Notes: generated by a model from the letters alone, not told the origin. A stretch of DNA of 64,000 nt from CAHJXF01 sp038254545 (GCA_038254545.1 JBBSGB010000012.1:34709-98708); one strand, 5' to 3'. Positions 17,945-27,439 are shown, counted from the first letter of the stretch. Translations and numbers: made by a program.

Positions 17945-18724
17945 TCAAACGGCCAGCACTCCGCCATCGACCGCGAGGATCTGCCCGGTGATGTGCTTGC
18001 CTGCATCCGACGCGAACAGCAAGGCCACGCCCTTCAAGTCCTCGTCGCCGCCGATGCGACCGAGCGGCGCGTGATGCGCAAGCTTCTCCTCACCGAGCGT
18101 GGCGAGGATGCCCTTGGTCATCTTGGACGGGAAGAAGCCCGGCGCAATTGCGTTGACGTTGATGTTGTACGGGCCCCATTCGCCGGCCAGCGCGCGCGTG
18201 AAATTCACGACCGCGCCCTTGCTGGTGTTGTAGGCGAGCGTCTGCATCGTGCCCGGCGCATTGCCCTTGAAGCCCGCGATCGACGCGACGCTGATGATGC
18301 GTCCCGATTTCCGCGGAATCATGCTGGCCTTGCCCACCGCCTGACTGACGAGAAAGATGCCGCGCACGTTCAGGTTCATCACCTTCTCCCACGCCTCGAG
18401 CGGGTGATCCTCGGCGGGCGCGCCCCAGCTCGCGCCTGCATTGTTGACGAGGATGTCGATGTGGCCGAGGCGTTTGATCGTCTCATCGACGAGCGGCTTC
18501 GCGCCGTCGGTCGTGCCGAGGTCGGCCACCACCGCGCTCGCCTCGATGCCGAGCTTCTTCAGATGCTCGACGGCTTCGTCGAGCTCGTCCTGCTTGCGCG
18601 CCGACAACACCAGCTTCGCACCCTGCTCGCCGAGTGCCTCGGCGATCTGCAAGCCTAGGCCACGAGAGCCGCCAGTGACGAGCGCGGTGCGACCGGTGAG
18701 GTCGAAGAGTTTCTTGATACTCAT
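17945..18724 (-). CDS. SDR family oxidoreductase
   Basis: A classical short-chain dehydrogenase/reductase of 259 residues. TGGSRGLG near residues 18-25 is the cofactor loop, with SARKQDEL after beta2; NNAGASWG near 91, SIAG and YNTSKGA give the active site, and APGFFPSKMT with ILAVDGGVLA closes the domain. The family member resembles gluconate-5-dehydrogenase or 3-oxoacyl-ACP-reductase-like enzymes. A GGGAG precedes the ATG. It lies 22 bases after the acyl-CoA dehydrogenase, so a beta-oxidation-related role is likely but unproven. Confidence 0.88.
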   Translation of the reverse strand: MSIKKLFDLTGRTALVTGGSRGLGLQIAEALGEQGAKLVLSARKQDELDEAVEHLKKLGIEASAVVADLGTTDGAKPLVDETIKRLGHIDILVNNAGASWGAPAEDHPLEAWEKVMNLNVRGIFLVSQAVGKASMIPRKSGRIISVASIAGFKGNAPGTMQTLAYNTSKGAVVNFTRALAGEWGPYNINVNAIAPGFFPSKMTKGILATLGEEKLAHHAPLGRIGGDEDLKGVALLFASDAGKHITGQILAVDGGVLAV

Positions 18725-18746
18725 GGCAACTCCCTTGTCTTGAAAA

Positions 18747-20573
18747 TCAGAACCACGCGTCCCGCATCGTCAGCGTGGTGTCGTCGAGCGCGGCAAGCAG
18801 ATCGAGCATCGGCCCGACCTTGGTCAATTCATACGCGAAGAAATACCGGCATGCCGCGAACTTGCCGTGATAGAAATCATCGTCGGCATCCCCTTTCATG
18901 TTGCGTCCGGCGGCGAGCCCCTGCTCGAGCCACATCCACGCGATCACGATGTGACCGAAGGCTTCGAGATAGATGCTCGCGTTGGCGAGCGTCAGGTTGG
19001 GGTCGTCCGCTGCATGCAGAGCGCGCGTGACTTCTTCGAGTCGGACCCATTGCGCTTCGAGTTGCGTCGCAAGCCTTTGCGCGCCGGGGTCGGGAATCGC
19101 CTTGCTCTTCGCGATCGTGTCGCGTACGCGCGATGCGAGCAACCGAAACGCCGCGCCGTCCTGAAATACGACCTTGCGCCCCAACAGGTCGAGCGCCTGG
19201 ATGCCGTGCGTGCCTTCGTGGATCGGGTTCAGGCGATTGTCGCGATAGAACTGCTCGACGTTGTAGTCGCGCGTATAGCCGTAGCCGCCGAGTACCTGGA
19301 TCGCGAGGCTGTTCGCTTCGAGGCACCATTGCGACGGCCAGCTCTTGGCGATCGGCGTAAGGATGTCGAGCAGCAACCGGGCCTCTCGCCGTTCGTTCTC
19401 GTCTTCGGCGGTGCGCTCGTCATCGACCAGCTTCGCGCAATAGAGATTGAGCGCGAGCGCGCCTTCGACATACGACTTCTGCGCGAGCAGCATGCGCTTG
19501 ACGTCGGCGTGCTGAACGATCGGCACCTGCGCCTGCGCAGGATCCTTGCCCACTGGCGGGCGACCCTGCGGACGATTGCGCGCGTAGTCCAGCGAATGCA
19601 GATAGCCGGTATAGCCGAGCGCAGTGGCGCCCAGGCCGACGCCTATGCGTGCTTCGTTCATCATGTGGAACATCTGCGCGAGTCCCTTGTTGGGTTCGCC
19701 CACGAGATAGCCCACAGCGCCCGCATCGCCGCCCGGCTTGAACCTGCCTTCGCCGAAATTGAGCAGGCAGTTGGTGGTGCCGCGATAACCCATCTTGTGA
19801 TTCAGGCCCGCGAGCACGACGTCATTTCGCTCGCCGATGCTGCCGTCGTCGTTGACCAGAAATTTGGGCACGATGAAAAGCGAGATGCCCTTCACGCCGA
19901 GAGTCAGCGAACCATCGGCTTCGGGAATCTTCGCGAGCACGAGGTGCACGATGTTCTCGGACAATTCATGCTCGCCCGCCGAGATCCACATCTTGTTGCC
20001 GAAGAGGCGATAGCTGCCATCGGCATGCACGACGCCTCGCGCCTGCACGTCCGACAACGACGACCCCGCCTGCGTTTCGGAAAGGCACATCGTCCCGAAG
20101 AAGCGCCCCGTCATCATCGGCTTCACGAAGCGTTCGATCTGGTCTTGCGATCCGTGCGCGAGCAGCAGGTTCGAATTGCCGATCGTGAGAAACGGATACG
20201 ACGACGTGCCCACGTTGGCCGCCTTGAACCACGCAAAGCCCGCTTTCTCGACGACTGCGGGCAACTGCATGCCGCCGAATTCGTAGTCGCGTCCCGCGGC
20301 CATCAGGCCGGCATCGCAGAACGCCGCGAGCGCCTTGCCCACTTCCGGGATCATCGTCACGCGTTCGCCGTCGAAGCGCGGCTCGTTCTGGTCGCTTTTC
20401 TTGTTGTGCGGCTCGAACAGGTCGGTCGCGATCTTCTCGCAGGTGAGAAGCGCCGCATCGAAGGTCTCGCGCGTATGGTCGGCGAAGCGCGGACGTCTGG
20501 TCAGCGATTCGACGTCCAGCCATTCGTAGAGCAGAAAGGCGATGTCGCGGCGGGAGAGGATTTTTGAGGTCAT
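18747..20573 (-). CDS. Acyl-CoA dehydrogenase, long (608-residue) type with extra C-terminal domain
   Basis: A flavoprotein that puts a double bond into an acyl-CoA and passes electrons to ETF. The acyl-CoA dehydrogenase core is clear: MCLSETQAGSSLSDVQ, MWISAGEHELSENIVHLVLA, MMNEARIGVGLGATALGY, and QVLGGYGYTRDYNVEQFYRDNRL followed by IHEGTHGIQALDLLGRKV. At 608 residues it exceeds the usual ~380 and has the C-terminal helical extension seen in DmdC-like 3-methylmercaptopropionyl-CoA and related dehydrogenases. The true substrate is unknown. It is followed by an SDR and preceded by two exported proteins, with thiolase and bifunctional enzyme further upstream. Confidence 0.92.
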   Translation of the reverse strand: MTSKILSRRDIAFLLYEWLDVESLTRRPRFADHTRETFDAALLTCEKIATDLFEPHNKKSDQNEPRFDGERVTMIPEVGKALAAFCDAGLMAAGRDYEFGGMQLPAVVEKAGFAWFKAANVGTSSYPFLTIGNSNLLLAHGSQDQIERFVKPMMTGRFFGTMCLSETQAGSSLSDVQARGVVHADGSYRLFGNKMWISAGEHELSENIVHLVLAKIPEADGSLTLGVKGISLFIVPKFLVNDDGSIGERNDVVLAGLNHKMGYRGTTNCLLNFGEGRFKPGGDAGAVGYLVGEPNKGLAQMFHMMNEARIGVGLGATALGYTGYLHSLDYARNRPQGRPPVGKDPAQAQVPIVQHADVKRMLLAQKSYVEGALALNLYCAKLVDDERTAEDENERREARLLLDILTPIAKSWPSQWCLEANSLAIQVLGGYGYTRDYNVEQFYRDNRLNPIHEGTHGIQALDLLGRKVVFQDGAAFRLLASRVRDTIAKSKAIPDPGAQRLATQLEAQWVRLEEVTRALHAADDPNLTLANASIYLEAFGHIVIAWMWLEQGLAAGRNMKGDADDDFYHGKFAACRYFFAYELTKVGPMLDLLAALDDTTLTMRDAWF

Positions 20574-20663
20574 GCGAAAGTCTGCTCGAACGGCTCGCCG
20601 CCTGTGGTCCGCTGCGCGGTCACAGCTCCCGCGAATCGCGTTCGTCGCGTTGTCGTGCGTGGG

Positions 20664-21458
20664 CTATCGGCTCGCGATCTCGGTGCGGCCTATCGTCGCC
20701 ACCCCCAGCGACGGCACCGCTTCATCGAGCGTGACGCGCTGGAGTCTGAAGGCCCACGGCGTGCGACAGGTCAGCCGCGTGGATCTCGCCTCGGGCAGCG
20801 GAGGCGCTTCGAGGATCGCCGCGGCATAACCCGCGCTGACCGCATCGACGAAGGGCTGCGGCTTGGGAATATTGCTGCCGACCACGGTGTTGGCGCGAAC
20901 CTGATCGAAACTCACGTGGCCGGAGGCCGGATCGAATACCGCGACCATGTTGGCCTCGATGCCATCGCGCTCTGCGTTGCGCGGGTACTTCACGCGAGGC
21001 CGGGCCAGATGCGCCACCGTGTATGCATAGCCGGCCACGCGCGCCTGTTCGCCCTGCAGCGAAGCGCCGGCGACCTCGCCGCCTCGCGGATGGATGAACC
21101 AGCGATAGGCCGTGTCGTAGTCCTGCGGCACGCCGCGCCCCATGCCGTACAGAAGACCGAGAAAATCCGGCGCGTTGCGATCGCCGAGCTCGGCCGCGCG
21201 TTGGTAGTAGCGCGCCGCCTTCGCTGGATCGGACCTCGTGCAGCCGCTGCCGTCGAGCATCAGTCCTGCGGCGAAGTATGCCTGCGCGTCGTCGCGATCG
21301 ATGCCCTTGTTGACCTCGTCGCCGGCGCGCCTGCAATCGCCCGCTTCGAGCGCACGCATCGCTTCGGGAACGTCGGCATGCGCGCGGGGCGCGATGCCCA
21401 TTGTCATCGCGCCGATGGATGCGAGAACGACGACACGCAAGATGTACTGGAGTTTCAT
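20664..21458 (-). CDS. Exported Sel1-repeat protein
   Basis: A 264-residue protein with a signal peptide (residues 1-28, cleavage near APRAHADV). Residues ~32-130 hold Sel1/TPR-like repeats (ALEAGDCRRAGDEVNKGIDRDD, YFAAGLMLDGSGCTRSDPAKAARYYQRAAELGDRNA, GLLYGMGRGVPQDYDTAYRWF), and the C-terminal half (about 155-264) carries KYPRNAERDGIEANMVAVFDPASGHVS, which resembles a TonB-type C-terminal fold. It is probably a periplasmic scaffold. It is related to the next gene upstream (DxxxCxxAxDxxNKGxxxxD pattern in both). Confidence 0.7.
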   Translation of the reverse strand: MKLQYILRVVVLASIGAMTMGIAPRAHADVPEAMRALEAGDCRRAGDEVNKGIDRDDAQAYFAAGLMLDGSGCTRSDPAKAARYYQRAAELGDRNAPDFLGLLYGMGRGVPQDYDTAYRWFIHPRGGEVAGASLQGEQARVAGYAYTVAHLARPRVKYPRNAERDGIEANMVAVFDPASGHVSFDQVRANTVVGSNIPKPQPFVDAVSAGYAAAILEAPPLPEARSTRLTCRTPWAFRLQRVTLDEAVPSLGVATIGRTEIASR

Positions 21459-21495
21459 GAGGGCAGTTTCATGACGGCAGAGGATCGCATGCGCA

Positions 21496-22101
21496 TCATC
21501 GCCGCAATTGCTGCAAGCCGTAAGGCCCGGCAGCCGAATTCGGGTTGCGCTCGAACTTTATGTCGCGCTCACTTGCGAAGTCGCCGCGATCCGGCATGGG
21601 AGGCTTCGGCAAGGTCTTGATGGCATCGTCGTAGCCGGCAAGCAGCGCACGCTCTAACAGCCGCTTGTTGGGTCCGACGTGCGTCATCGACAGGCCGGTG
21701 TTGTCGCTGCTGGAGACCACCGTCGCGGCGCCGGGACGCGGGTCGAAGCGAACGCGGACCTTGCCGGTCACGCCCGCAACCGCGGCCTCGCGCGGATAGG
21801 TCATGCGTTGCTCGCGTTCATAGACGGACGCCGATTTGGCAGGATCGACTTGCAGGCAGACGCCGTATTCGAACAACTGCCCCGCGATGAAGAAAGACCT
21901 CGGCTCGTTGTTCGCCATGCCTTTGTTCAACGCATCGGTCGCGGCCTCGCAGTTCTTCTGGTCGAGGGCGATCACGGCGGCATCGGCTTGTGCGGTCGAT
22001 TGCGCGATCGCGTTCGATGAAATCGCGAGCAGTGCCGTAGACAATGCGCAAAGCGCGCGTCGAAGGGCATGCGAATGGCTTGGAGCTGCGCGCAACATCA
22101 T
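21496..22101 (-). CDS. Exported protein, TonB C-terminal-like, paralogue of the neighbouring Sel1 protein
   Basis: From the ATG at 22101 (GGAG ten bases upstream) the protein is 201 residues with a signal peptide ending near SSNAIAQSTAQ. The segment IALDQKNCEAATDALNKGMANNEPRSFFIAGQLFEYGVCLQVDPAKSA parallels the repeat unit of the downstream gene, and MTYPREAAVAGVTGKVRVRFDPRPGAATVVSSS is a TonB-C-like strand pattern. Function is unknown; the two genes look like a diverged tandem pair with a 37-base gap. Confidence 0.62.
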   Translation of the reverse strand: MMLRAAPSHSHALRRALCALSTALLAISSNAIAQSTAQADAAVIALDQKNCEAATDALNKGMANNEPRSFFIAGQLFEYGVCLQVDPAKSASVYEREQRMTYPREAAVAGVTGKVRVRFDPRPGAATVVSSSDNTGLSMTHVGPNKRLLERALLAGYDDAIKTLPKPPMPDRGDFASERDIKFERNPNSAAGPYGLQQLRR

Positions 22102-22264
22102 CTTGTTCTTTCTCCGCAGTGCCCACGGTTCGGCAGGCAACGACCTTCGCATCATGCTGCCGTCGCGGGTTCAACGGTACAAGTATCCGCGTGGGTGACA
22201 GGACGGCCGCGCCTGGAAGGCAAGCGCGACGTCCGGGCCTTTTTCTCGATACTCGTTTTTGGTC

Positions 22265-23443
22265 CTACACGACTTCGAACAGCCCCGCCGCCCCCATCCC
22301 GCCGCCGATGCACATCGTCACGACCACGAACTTCTCGCCGCGACGCTTGCCTTCGATCAGCGCGTGGCCCACGAGTCGCGAGCCGGTGACGCCGTACGGA
22401 TGCCCGACCGCGATCGCACCGCCGTCGACGTTCAGGCGATCGTTCGGAATGCCGAGCTTGTCGCGGCAATAGATCACCTGTACCGCGAAGGCTTCGTTCA
22501 ATTCCCAGAGGCCGATGTCCTCGACCTTCATGCCGGTCTTGGCGAGCAGCTTGGGAATCGCGAACACCGGGCCGATGCCCATCTCGTCGGGTTCGCAACC
22601 GGCGACCGCGAAGCCGCGGAAGATGCCGATCGGCTTCAGGCCTTTTTGTTCGGCGGTCTTCGCATTCATGATCACGGCGGCCGACGCGCCGTCGGAGAAC
22701 TGGCTCGCGTTGCCCGCGGCGATCACGCCGCCGGGCATCGCGGGCTTGATCTTGGCAACGCCTTCGTAGGTCGTGTCGCTGCGTATGCCTTCATCTTCGC
22801 TGATCGTCACTTCCTTCGTGCCGAGCATGCCGGTGGCCTTGTCGGCGACGCCCATGATGGTCGTCATCGGCACGATCTCTTGCTTGAAGTGTCCGGCCTC
22901 GCGACCCGCCGCTGCGCGGCGCTGGCTCTCGACGCCGTATTCGTCCTGCACCTCGCGGGGGATCTTGTAACGTTTGGCCACCTGCTCGGCGGTCTGCAGC
23001 ATGTTCCAGTAGATCTCGGGCTTCTTCGCGACCAGATTCGGGTCGCGCATCATGTGATGGTTCATCTCGTTCTGCACGCACGAGATCGACTCGACCCCGC
23101 CGGCCACATAGATGTCGCCCTCGCCCGCGATGATGCGTTGCGCGGCCGACGCGATGGTCTGCAGGCCCGACGAGCAGAAGCGGTTGATGGTCATGCCCGA
23201 GGTCGTGACCGGGCATCCCGCCGACAACGCGATCTGCCTCGCGATGTTGGCGCCGGTCGCGCCTTCGGGATTGGCGCAGCCCATCACGACATCGTCGATC
23301 TCGGCCGGGTCGAGGCCCGCGCGTTCGATCGCATGCTTGACGACATGACCACCCATCGATGCGCCGTGCGTCATGTTGAAGGCGCCCTTCCAGGACTTCG
23401 CGAGGGCGGTGCGGGCGGTGGATACGATGACTGCGTCTGTCAT
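22265..23443 (-). CDS. Acetyl-CoA C-acyltransferase (thiolase)
   Basis: A 392-residue thiolase that cleaves 3-oxoacyl-CoA with CoA. The active-site Cys is in NRFCSSGLQT (about residue 90), His in IAVGHPYGVTGSR, and the second Cys in TMCIGGGMGAAGLFE, so all catalytic residues are present. A GGAG lies upstream of the ATG at 23443. It is placed 69 bases downstream of the bifunctional enzyme, the normal arrangement for the last two steps of beta-oxidation. Confidence 0.94.
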   Translation of the reverse strand: MTDAVIVSTARTALAKSWKGAFNMTHGASMGGHVVKHAIERAGLDPAEIDDVVMGCANPEGATGANIARQIALSAGCPVTTSGMTINRFCSSGLQTIASAAQRIIAGEGDIYVAGGVESISCVQNEMNHHMMRDPNLVAKKPEIYWNMLQTAEQVAKRYKIPREVQDEYGVESQRRAAAGREAGHFKQEIVPMTTIMGVADKATGMLGTKEVTISEDEGIRSDTTYEGVAKIKPAMPGGVIAAGNASQFSDGASAAVIMNAKTAEQKGLKPIGIFRGFAVAGCEPDEMGIGPVFAIPKLLAKTGMKVEDIGLWELNEAFAVQVIYCRDKLGIPNDRLNVDGGAIAVGHPYGVTGSRLVGHALIEGKRRGEKFVVVTMCIGGGMGAAGLFEVV

Positions 23444-23512
23444 AAGTCACTCCTTCAATGAGGCCCTGAAAGATGGCCGTACACGACGCGCTCGCGCGTC
23501 GCGGGTCAACGG

Positions 23513-25615
23513 CTAGCTGAAGGTCTTACCTTCAGCTGCCAGCTTCGCCAGCAACGGCGCGGGTTTCCACGCATCGCCCTGGCGCTTCGCGTTCGGGCCC
23601 TTTGCGAACTTCTCCATCGTTATCGCGACGCGCGGCAAGCCCACCGTGTCCGCATAGAACATCGGCCCTCCGCGCCATACCGGGAACCCGTATCCGGTCA
23701 GATACACCATGTCGATGTCCGACGCGCGTTGCGCGATACCTTCGTCCAATAGTTGCGCGCCTTCGTTCACCAGCGAAAACACGAGCCGCTCGACGATCTC
23801 CTGATCCGTGATCTTGCGACGCTCGATACCAAGGCGCTTGGACTCCTCGACGATCATCGCGTTGACGTCGGCATTCGGACGCGGCGTTCGATCGCCGGGC
23901 TTGTAGTCGTACCAGCCCGCGCTGGTCTTCTGGCCGTAACGGCCCATCTCGCACAAGAGATCAGCGGTCTTCGAATAGACCATGCCCGGCTTCTCGGCAT
24001 AGCGGCGTTTGCGAATCGCCCAGCCGATGTCGTTGCCGGCGAGGTCACCCATGCGAAACGGCCCCATCGCGAAACCGAACTTCTCGACCGCCTTGTCGAC
24101 CTGCTCTGGCAACGCGCCTTCTTCGAGCAAAAAACCGGCCTGACGCGAATACTGCTCGATCATGCGATTGCCGATGAAGCCGTCGCACACGCCCGAGACG
24201 ACGCCGGTCTTCTTCAACTTCTTCGACAGGCCCATGGTGGTCGCGAGCACGTCCTTCGCGGTCTTCTTGCCGCGCACGACCTCGAGCAGCTTCATCACGT
24301 TGGCCGGCGAGAAGAAGTGCGTGCCGATCACGTCCCCGGGCCGCTTGGTGAAGCCGGCGATCTTGTCGACGTCCAGCGTCGAGGTGTTGGATGCGAGGAT
24401 CGCGCCCTTCTTCATCACCTCGTCGAGCTTCTTGAATACCTGTTCCTTGACGCCCATCTCTTCGAACACGGCCTCGATCACGATGTCGGCGTCCTTGATG
24501 TCGTCGTAGCTTGTAGTGCCGGTAATCGCGGCGACGCGTTGATCAAACTTCTCCTGCGTCAACTTGCCCTTCTTCATCGTGTTCTCGTAGTTCTTGCGGA
24601 TCGTCGCAAGCCCCTTGTCGAGCGCCTCCTGCTTGACTTCGAGAATCCTCACCGGGATGCCCGCATTGGCGAAGTTCATCGCGATGCCGCCGCCCATCGT
24701 GCCCGCGCCGATCACCGCTGCGCTCCTGATCTCGCGCGTGGGCGTGTCTTCGGGCACGTCGGGGATCTTGCTTGCGGCGCGCTCGCCCAAGAAGGCATGG
24801 CGCAGCGATTTCGATTCGGGCGTCTGGACCAGCTCCATGAAGCACGCGCGCTCGAACGCGATGCCATCGTCGAAGCGCTTGGTGACTGCGGCTTCGACCG
24901 CATCGACGCATTTCTTCGGCGCGGGATAGTTCTTCGCGACGGCGCCCACGGTGTTGCGCGCGAACGCGAAGAAGCCTTCGTACAACGGGAAGTCGATCTT
25001 GATGTCGCGGATCTTGGGCAGCGGGCGCGAATTGTCAACATTCGCGGCGACTTCGTTCGCGAACTTGATCGCTCCTTCGAGCAGGTCGCCATCGATCATG
25101 CGATCGAACAGCTTCGTCTTGGCCAGCTTCTCCGACGGAATCGGCGTGCCGCCGAGGATCATGTTCAGCGCGAGCTCGACACCCACTACGCGGGGCAGGC
25201 GCTGCGTGCCGCCCGCGCCGGGAAGGATGCCGAGCTTCACCTCGGGCAGCGCGATCTGCGCGCCGGCGGAAGCGACGCGATAGTGGCAGCCAAGCGCGAG
25301 CTCGAGGCCGCCGCCCATCGCGACGCCATGGATCGCGGCGACCACCGGCTTGCCGGCGTTCTCGATGATGTCGATCACGGTCGCGAGCGACGGCTCGGCG
25401 GTCGCGGCCGGTGAGTTGAATTCCTTGATCTCAGCACCTGCGGAAAACGCCTTGCCCTTGCCGATCAGCACGATCGCCTTGACCGACGCGTCGTCCAGCG
25501 CCTGCGTCATGCCGTCGACGATGCCCTTGCGCGCCGCGTGGCTCATGCTGTTGACCGGCGGGTTGGCTATCGTGATCACGGCGACGCCGTTCTGCACCTG
25601 GGTTGTTGCTGTCAT
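23513..25615 (-). CDS. Bifunctional enoyl-CoA hydratase / 3-hydroxyacyl-CoA dehydrogenase (FadB/FadJ-like)
   Basis: A 700-residue fusion. Residues 1-~180 form a crotonase domain (NPPVNSMSHAARKGI, GKAFSAGAEIKEF, AIHGVAMGGGLELALGCHYRVAS, LPEVKLGILPGAGGTQRLPR), with the Glu of the PEVKLG segment as a catalytic residue. Residues ~295-480 are the NAD-binding dehydrogenase domain (AAVIGAGTMGGGIAMNFA, HFFSPANVMKLLEVV), followed by two C-terminal domains (GFIGNRM, GYGFPVWRGGPMFYADTVG). It hydrates enoyl-CoA and oxidises the 3-hydroxyacyl-CoA. AGGAAG precedes the ATG at 25615. It pairs with the downstream thiolase. Confidence 0.95.
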   Translation of the reverse strand: MTATTQVQNGVAVITIANPPVNSMSHAARKGIVDGMTQALDDASVKAIVLIGKGKAFSAGAEIKEFNSPAATAEPSLATVIDIIENAGKPVVAAIHGVAMGGGLELALGCHYRVASAGAQIALPEVKLGILPGAGGTQRLPRVVGVELALNMILGGTPIPSEKLAKTKLFDRMIDGDLLEGAIKFANEVAANVDNSRPLPKIRDIKIDFPLYEGFFAFARNTVGAVAKNYPAPKKCVDAVEAAVTKRFDDGIAFERACFMELVQTPESKSLRHAFLGERAASKIPDVPEDTPTREIRSAAVIGAGTMGGGIAMNFANAGIPVRILEVKQEALDKGLATIRKNYENTMKKGKLTQEKFDQRVAAITGTTSYDDIKDADIVIEAVFEEMGVKEQVFKKLDEVMKKGAILASNTSTLDVDKIAGFTKRPGDVIGTHFFSPANVMKLLEVVRGKKTAKDVLATTMGLSKKLKKTGVVSGVCDGFIGNRMIEQYSRQAGFLLEEGALPEQVDKAVEKFGFAMGPFRMGDLAGNDIGWAIRKRRYAEKPGMVYSKTADLLCEMGRYGQKTSAGWYDYKPGDRTPRPNADVNAMIVEESKRLGIERRKITDQEIVERLVFSLVNEGAQLLDEGIAQRASDIDMVYLTGYGFPVWRGGPMFYADTVGLPRVAITMEKFAKGPNAKRQGDAWKPAPLLAKLAAEGKTFS

Positions 25616-25856
25616 GAAAGCTTCCTCGAAATGTCGATGTTCGGTCCGCGCTCGTCTTGGTGTGGGCCTCTCGCCACGATGGTCGCTTCGATCGTGCGGG
25701 TCGATCCGGGCGTCCGGTCAGGCACCTGCAGCCGGGACAGGATAATAGCAATTAGCACGGTCGTTCGCTTTTGTCGCGCGCTCTTTTGTCGCTGCGCTCT
25801 GACGCTGTGCTCTTTCTCGCTGCGCGTCGGATACGCGCGCCGAAATCGATGACTCC

Positions 25857-26612
25857 TCAGACCTCGAGCCACTCCTTGCGCACGGCCGGGTTGGCCTTCA
25901 GATCCGCGGGCGTCCCTTCGAACACGATCTGGCCGTGCCCCATCACATAGACGCGCTGCGAGATTTCGAGCGCGATGGCGAGTTTCTGCTCGACCAGCAG
26001 CACCGAGATGCCGCGGTTCTTCAACTCCTTCAGATAGTCGGCCACCAGTTCAACGATCTTGGGCGCGAGGCCCTCGGTGGGCTCGTCGATCATGATCAGG
26101 TCCGGGTCGCCCATCAGCGTGCGGCATAGCGTGAGCATCTGCTGCTCGCCGCCCGACAACACGCCGGCCTGCACGTGCTCGCGCTCCTTCAGCCGCGGGA
26201 ACATCTTGTACATGTCGGCCAGCGACCAACGCCCACTACGCTTGGCGCTCTTTTCTCCGAGGATCAGGTTCTGCTCGACCGTGAGACGCGGAAAGACGTC
26301 GCGATTTTCCGGCACATAGCCGATGCCGCGATGCGCGATACGAAACGATTTCTGACCGCTGATCTCCTCGTCCTTGAAGACGATCGAGCCGGTGTTCATC
26401 ACCTGGCCCATGATCGACTTCACCGTCGTCGAGCGGCCCACGCCGTTGCGACCGAGCAGGCTCACGATCTCGCCTGCGCCGACGTGCATGTCGATGCCGT
26501 GCAGGACGTGGCTCTTGCCGTAGTAGGCGTGCAGATCCGTGAGCTTGAGCAGCGCGCCGGCGGACGTGTTCGTCGTCGCCGCATTCATCTCCGCATTCGT
26601 CACCGCACTCAT
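25857..26612 (-). CDS. livF: ABC transporter ATP-binding protein, LivF type
   Basis: One of two ATPases of the branched-chain amino acid/carboxylate (HAAT) importer. It is 251 residues and shows LLGRNGVGRSTT (Walker A near residues 50-57), the LivF signature LSGGEQQMLTLCRTLM, Walker B LIMIDEPTEGLAP and the H-loop region as LLVEQKLAIAL (Gln-Lys in place of the usual His). The invariant Walker A Lys is replaced by Arg, clearly encoded by CGC; a similar Arg may occur in related betaproteobacterial LivF proteins. The ATG at 26612 overlaps the livG stop (ATGA). Confidence 0.92.
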   Translation of the reverse strand: MSAVTNAEMNAATTNTSAGALLKLTDLHAYYGKSHVLHGIDMHVGAGEIVSLLGRNGVGRSTTVKSIMGQVMNTGSIVFKDEEISGQKSFRIAHRGIGYVPENRDVFPRLTVEQNLILGEKSAKRSGRWSLADMYKMFPRLKEREHVQAGVLSGGEQQMLTLCRTLMGDPDLIMIDEPTEGLAPKIVELVADYLKELKNRGISVLLVEQKLAIALEISQRVYVMGHGQIVFEGTPADLKANPAVRKEWLEV

Positions 26613-27439
26613 GCGTGGGTCTCCGAAGCGTGCGCCCCAAGATAGGCTTCCTGCACCTTCTGGTTGGCGCGAATCTTCTCGGGGGTGTCGGTCGCAATCA
26701 CTTCTCCATACACCAGCACCGAGATGCGATCGGCCAGACCGAACACCACGCTCATGTCGTGCTCGACCATCACCAGCGTCTTGCCGACGGTGACGCGACG
26801 AATCAGCTCGACCGCGTGATCCGATTCCGAGCGGCTCATGCCCGCAGTCGGCTCGTCGAGCAAGATGACTTTCGCGCCGCCCGCGATCGTGATGCCGATC
26901 TCGAGCGCCCGTTGTTCCGCATAAGTCAGCATGCCGGCCGCGACTTCGTGTCTGCGTTTGAGGCCGATCAGTTCGAGCACTTCCTCGGCGCGCAGGCGCG
27001 CATCGCGCAGGCCGGCCAGCGATTGCCAGAACGAATACTTGTAGCCGAGCGACCACAGCACCGCGCAGCGGATGTTCTCGAACACCGACAGCCGATGGAA
27101 GATGTTGGTGATCTGGAAACTGCGCGACAGCCCGCGACGATTGATCTCGAACGGTGTGAGCCCGAGCGTGCTCGCGCCGTTCAACCGGATGTCGCCAGCC
27201 GTGACTTCGAAGCGGCCCGAGACCAGGTTGAACAGCGTCGACTTTCCGGCGCCGTTGGGGCCGATCACCGCGTGGCGTTCACCTGCCGGAATCGCCAGCG
27301 ATGCGCCGCGGATGATCTCGGACTTGCCGAAGCTCTTGCGCACGTCGCGAAGCTCGACGGCGCACGACGCGGCGCTGCGCGTTACGCCGGTTGCCGCAGC
27401 CGTCGCGTTCTCGGTCGTAGCGGAAGCCACGCCGCTCAC
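26609..27439 (-). CDS. livG: ABC transporter ATP-binding protein, LivG type
   Basis: The second ATPase of the importer (276 residues). Walker A is intact as GPNGAGKSTLFNLVSG. Then come the conserved GLSRSFQITNIFHRLSVFENI block (Q-loop), LTYAEQRALEIGITIA (signature-like LTYAEQ; the first position differs from canonical LSxGxQ, as is usual in LivG), Walker B VILLDEPTAGMS and VEHDMSVVFGLADR with the H-loop His. Start is the GTG at 27439, which overlaps the livM stop (GTGA) and has AAAGGAG upstream. The N-terminal ~25 residues are Ala/Thr rich. Confidence 0.93.
   Translation of the reverse strand: MSGVASATTENATAAATGVTRSAASCAVELRDVRKSFGKSEIIRGASLAIPAGERHAVIGPNGAGKSTLFNLVSGRFEVTAGDIRLNGASTLGLTPFEINRRGLSRSFQITNIFHRLSVFENIRCAVLWSLGYKYSFWQSLAGLRDARLRAEEVLELIGLKRRHEVAAGMLTYAEQRALEIGITIAGGAKVILLDEPTAGMSRSESDHAVELIRRVTVGKTLVMVEHDMSVVFGLADRISVLVYGEVIATDTPEKIRANQKVQEAYLGAHASETHA

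Noticed and set aside
18867..20567. Long plus-strand open frame opposite the acyl-CoA dehydrogenase.
   Set aside because: Its composition is that of a GC-rich antisense frame and it shows no recognisable motif, while the minus-strand gene is clear. The same holds for other long antisense frames at 23753-25414, 36827-38704 and 47449-49173.
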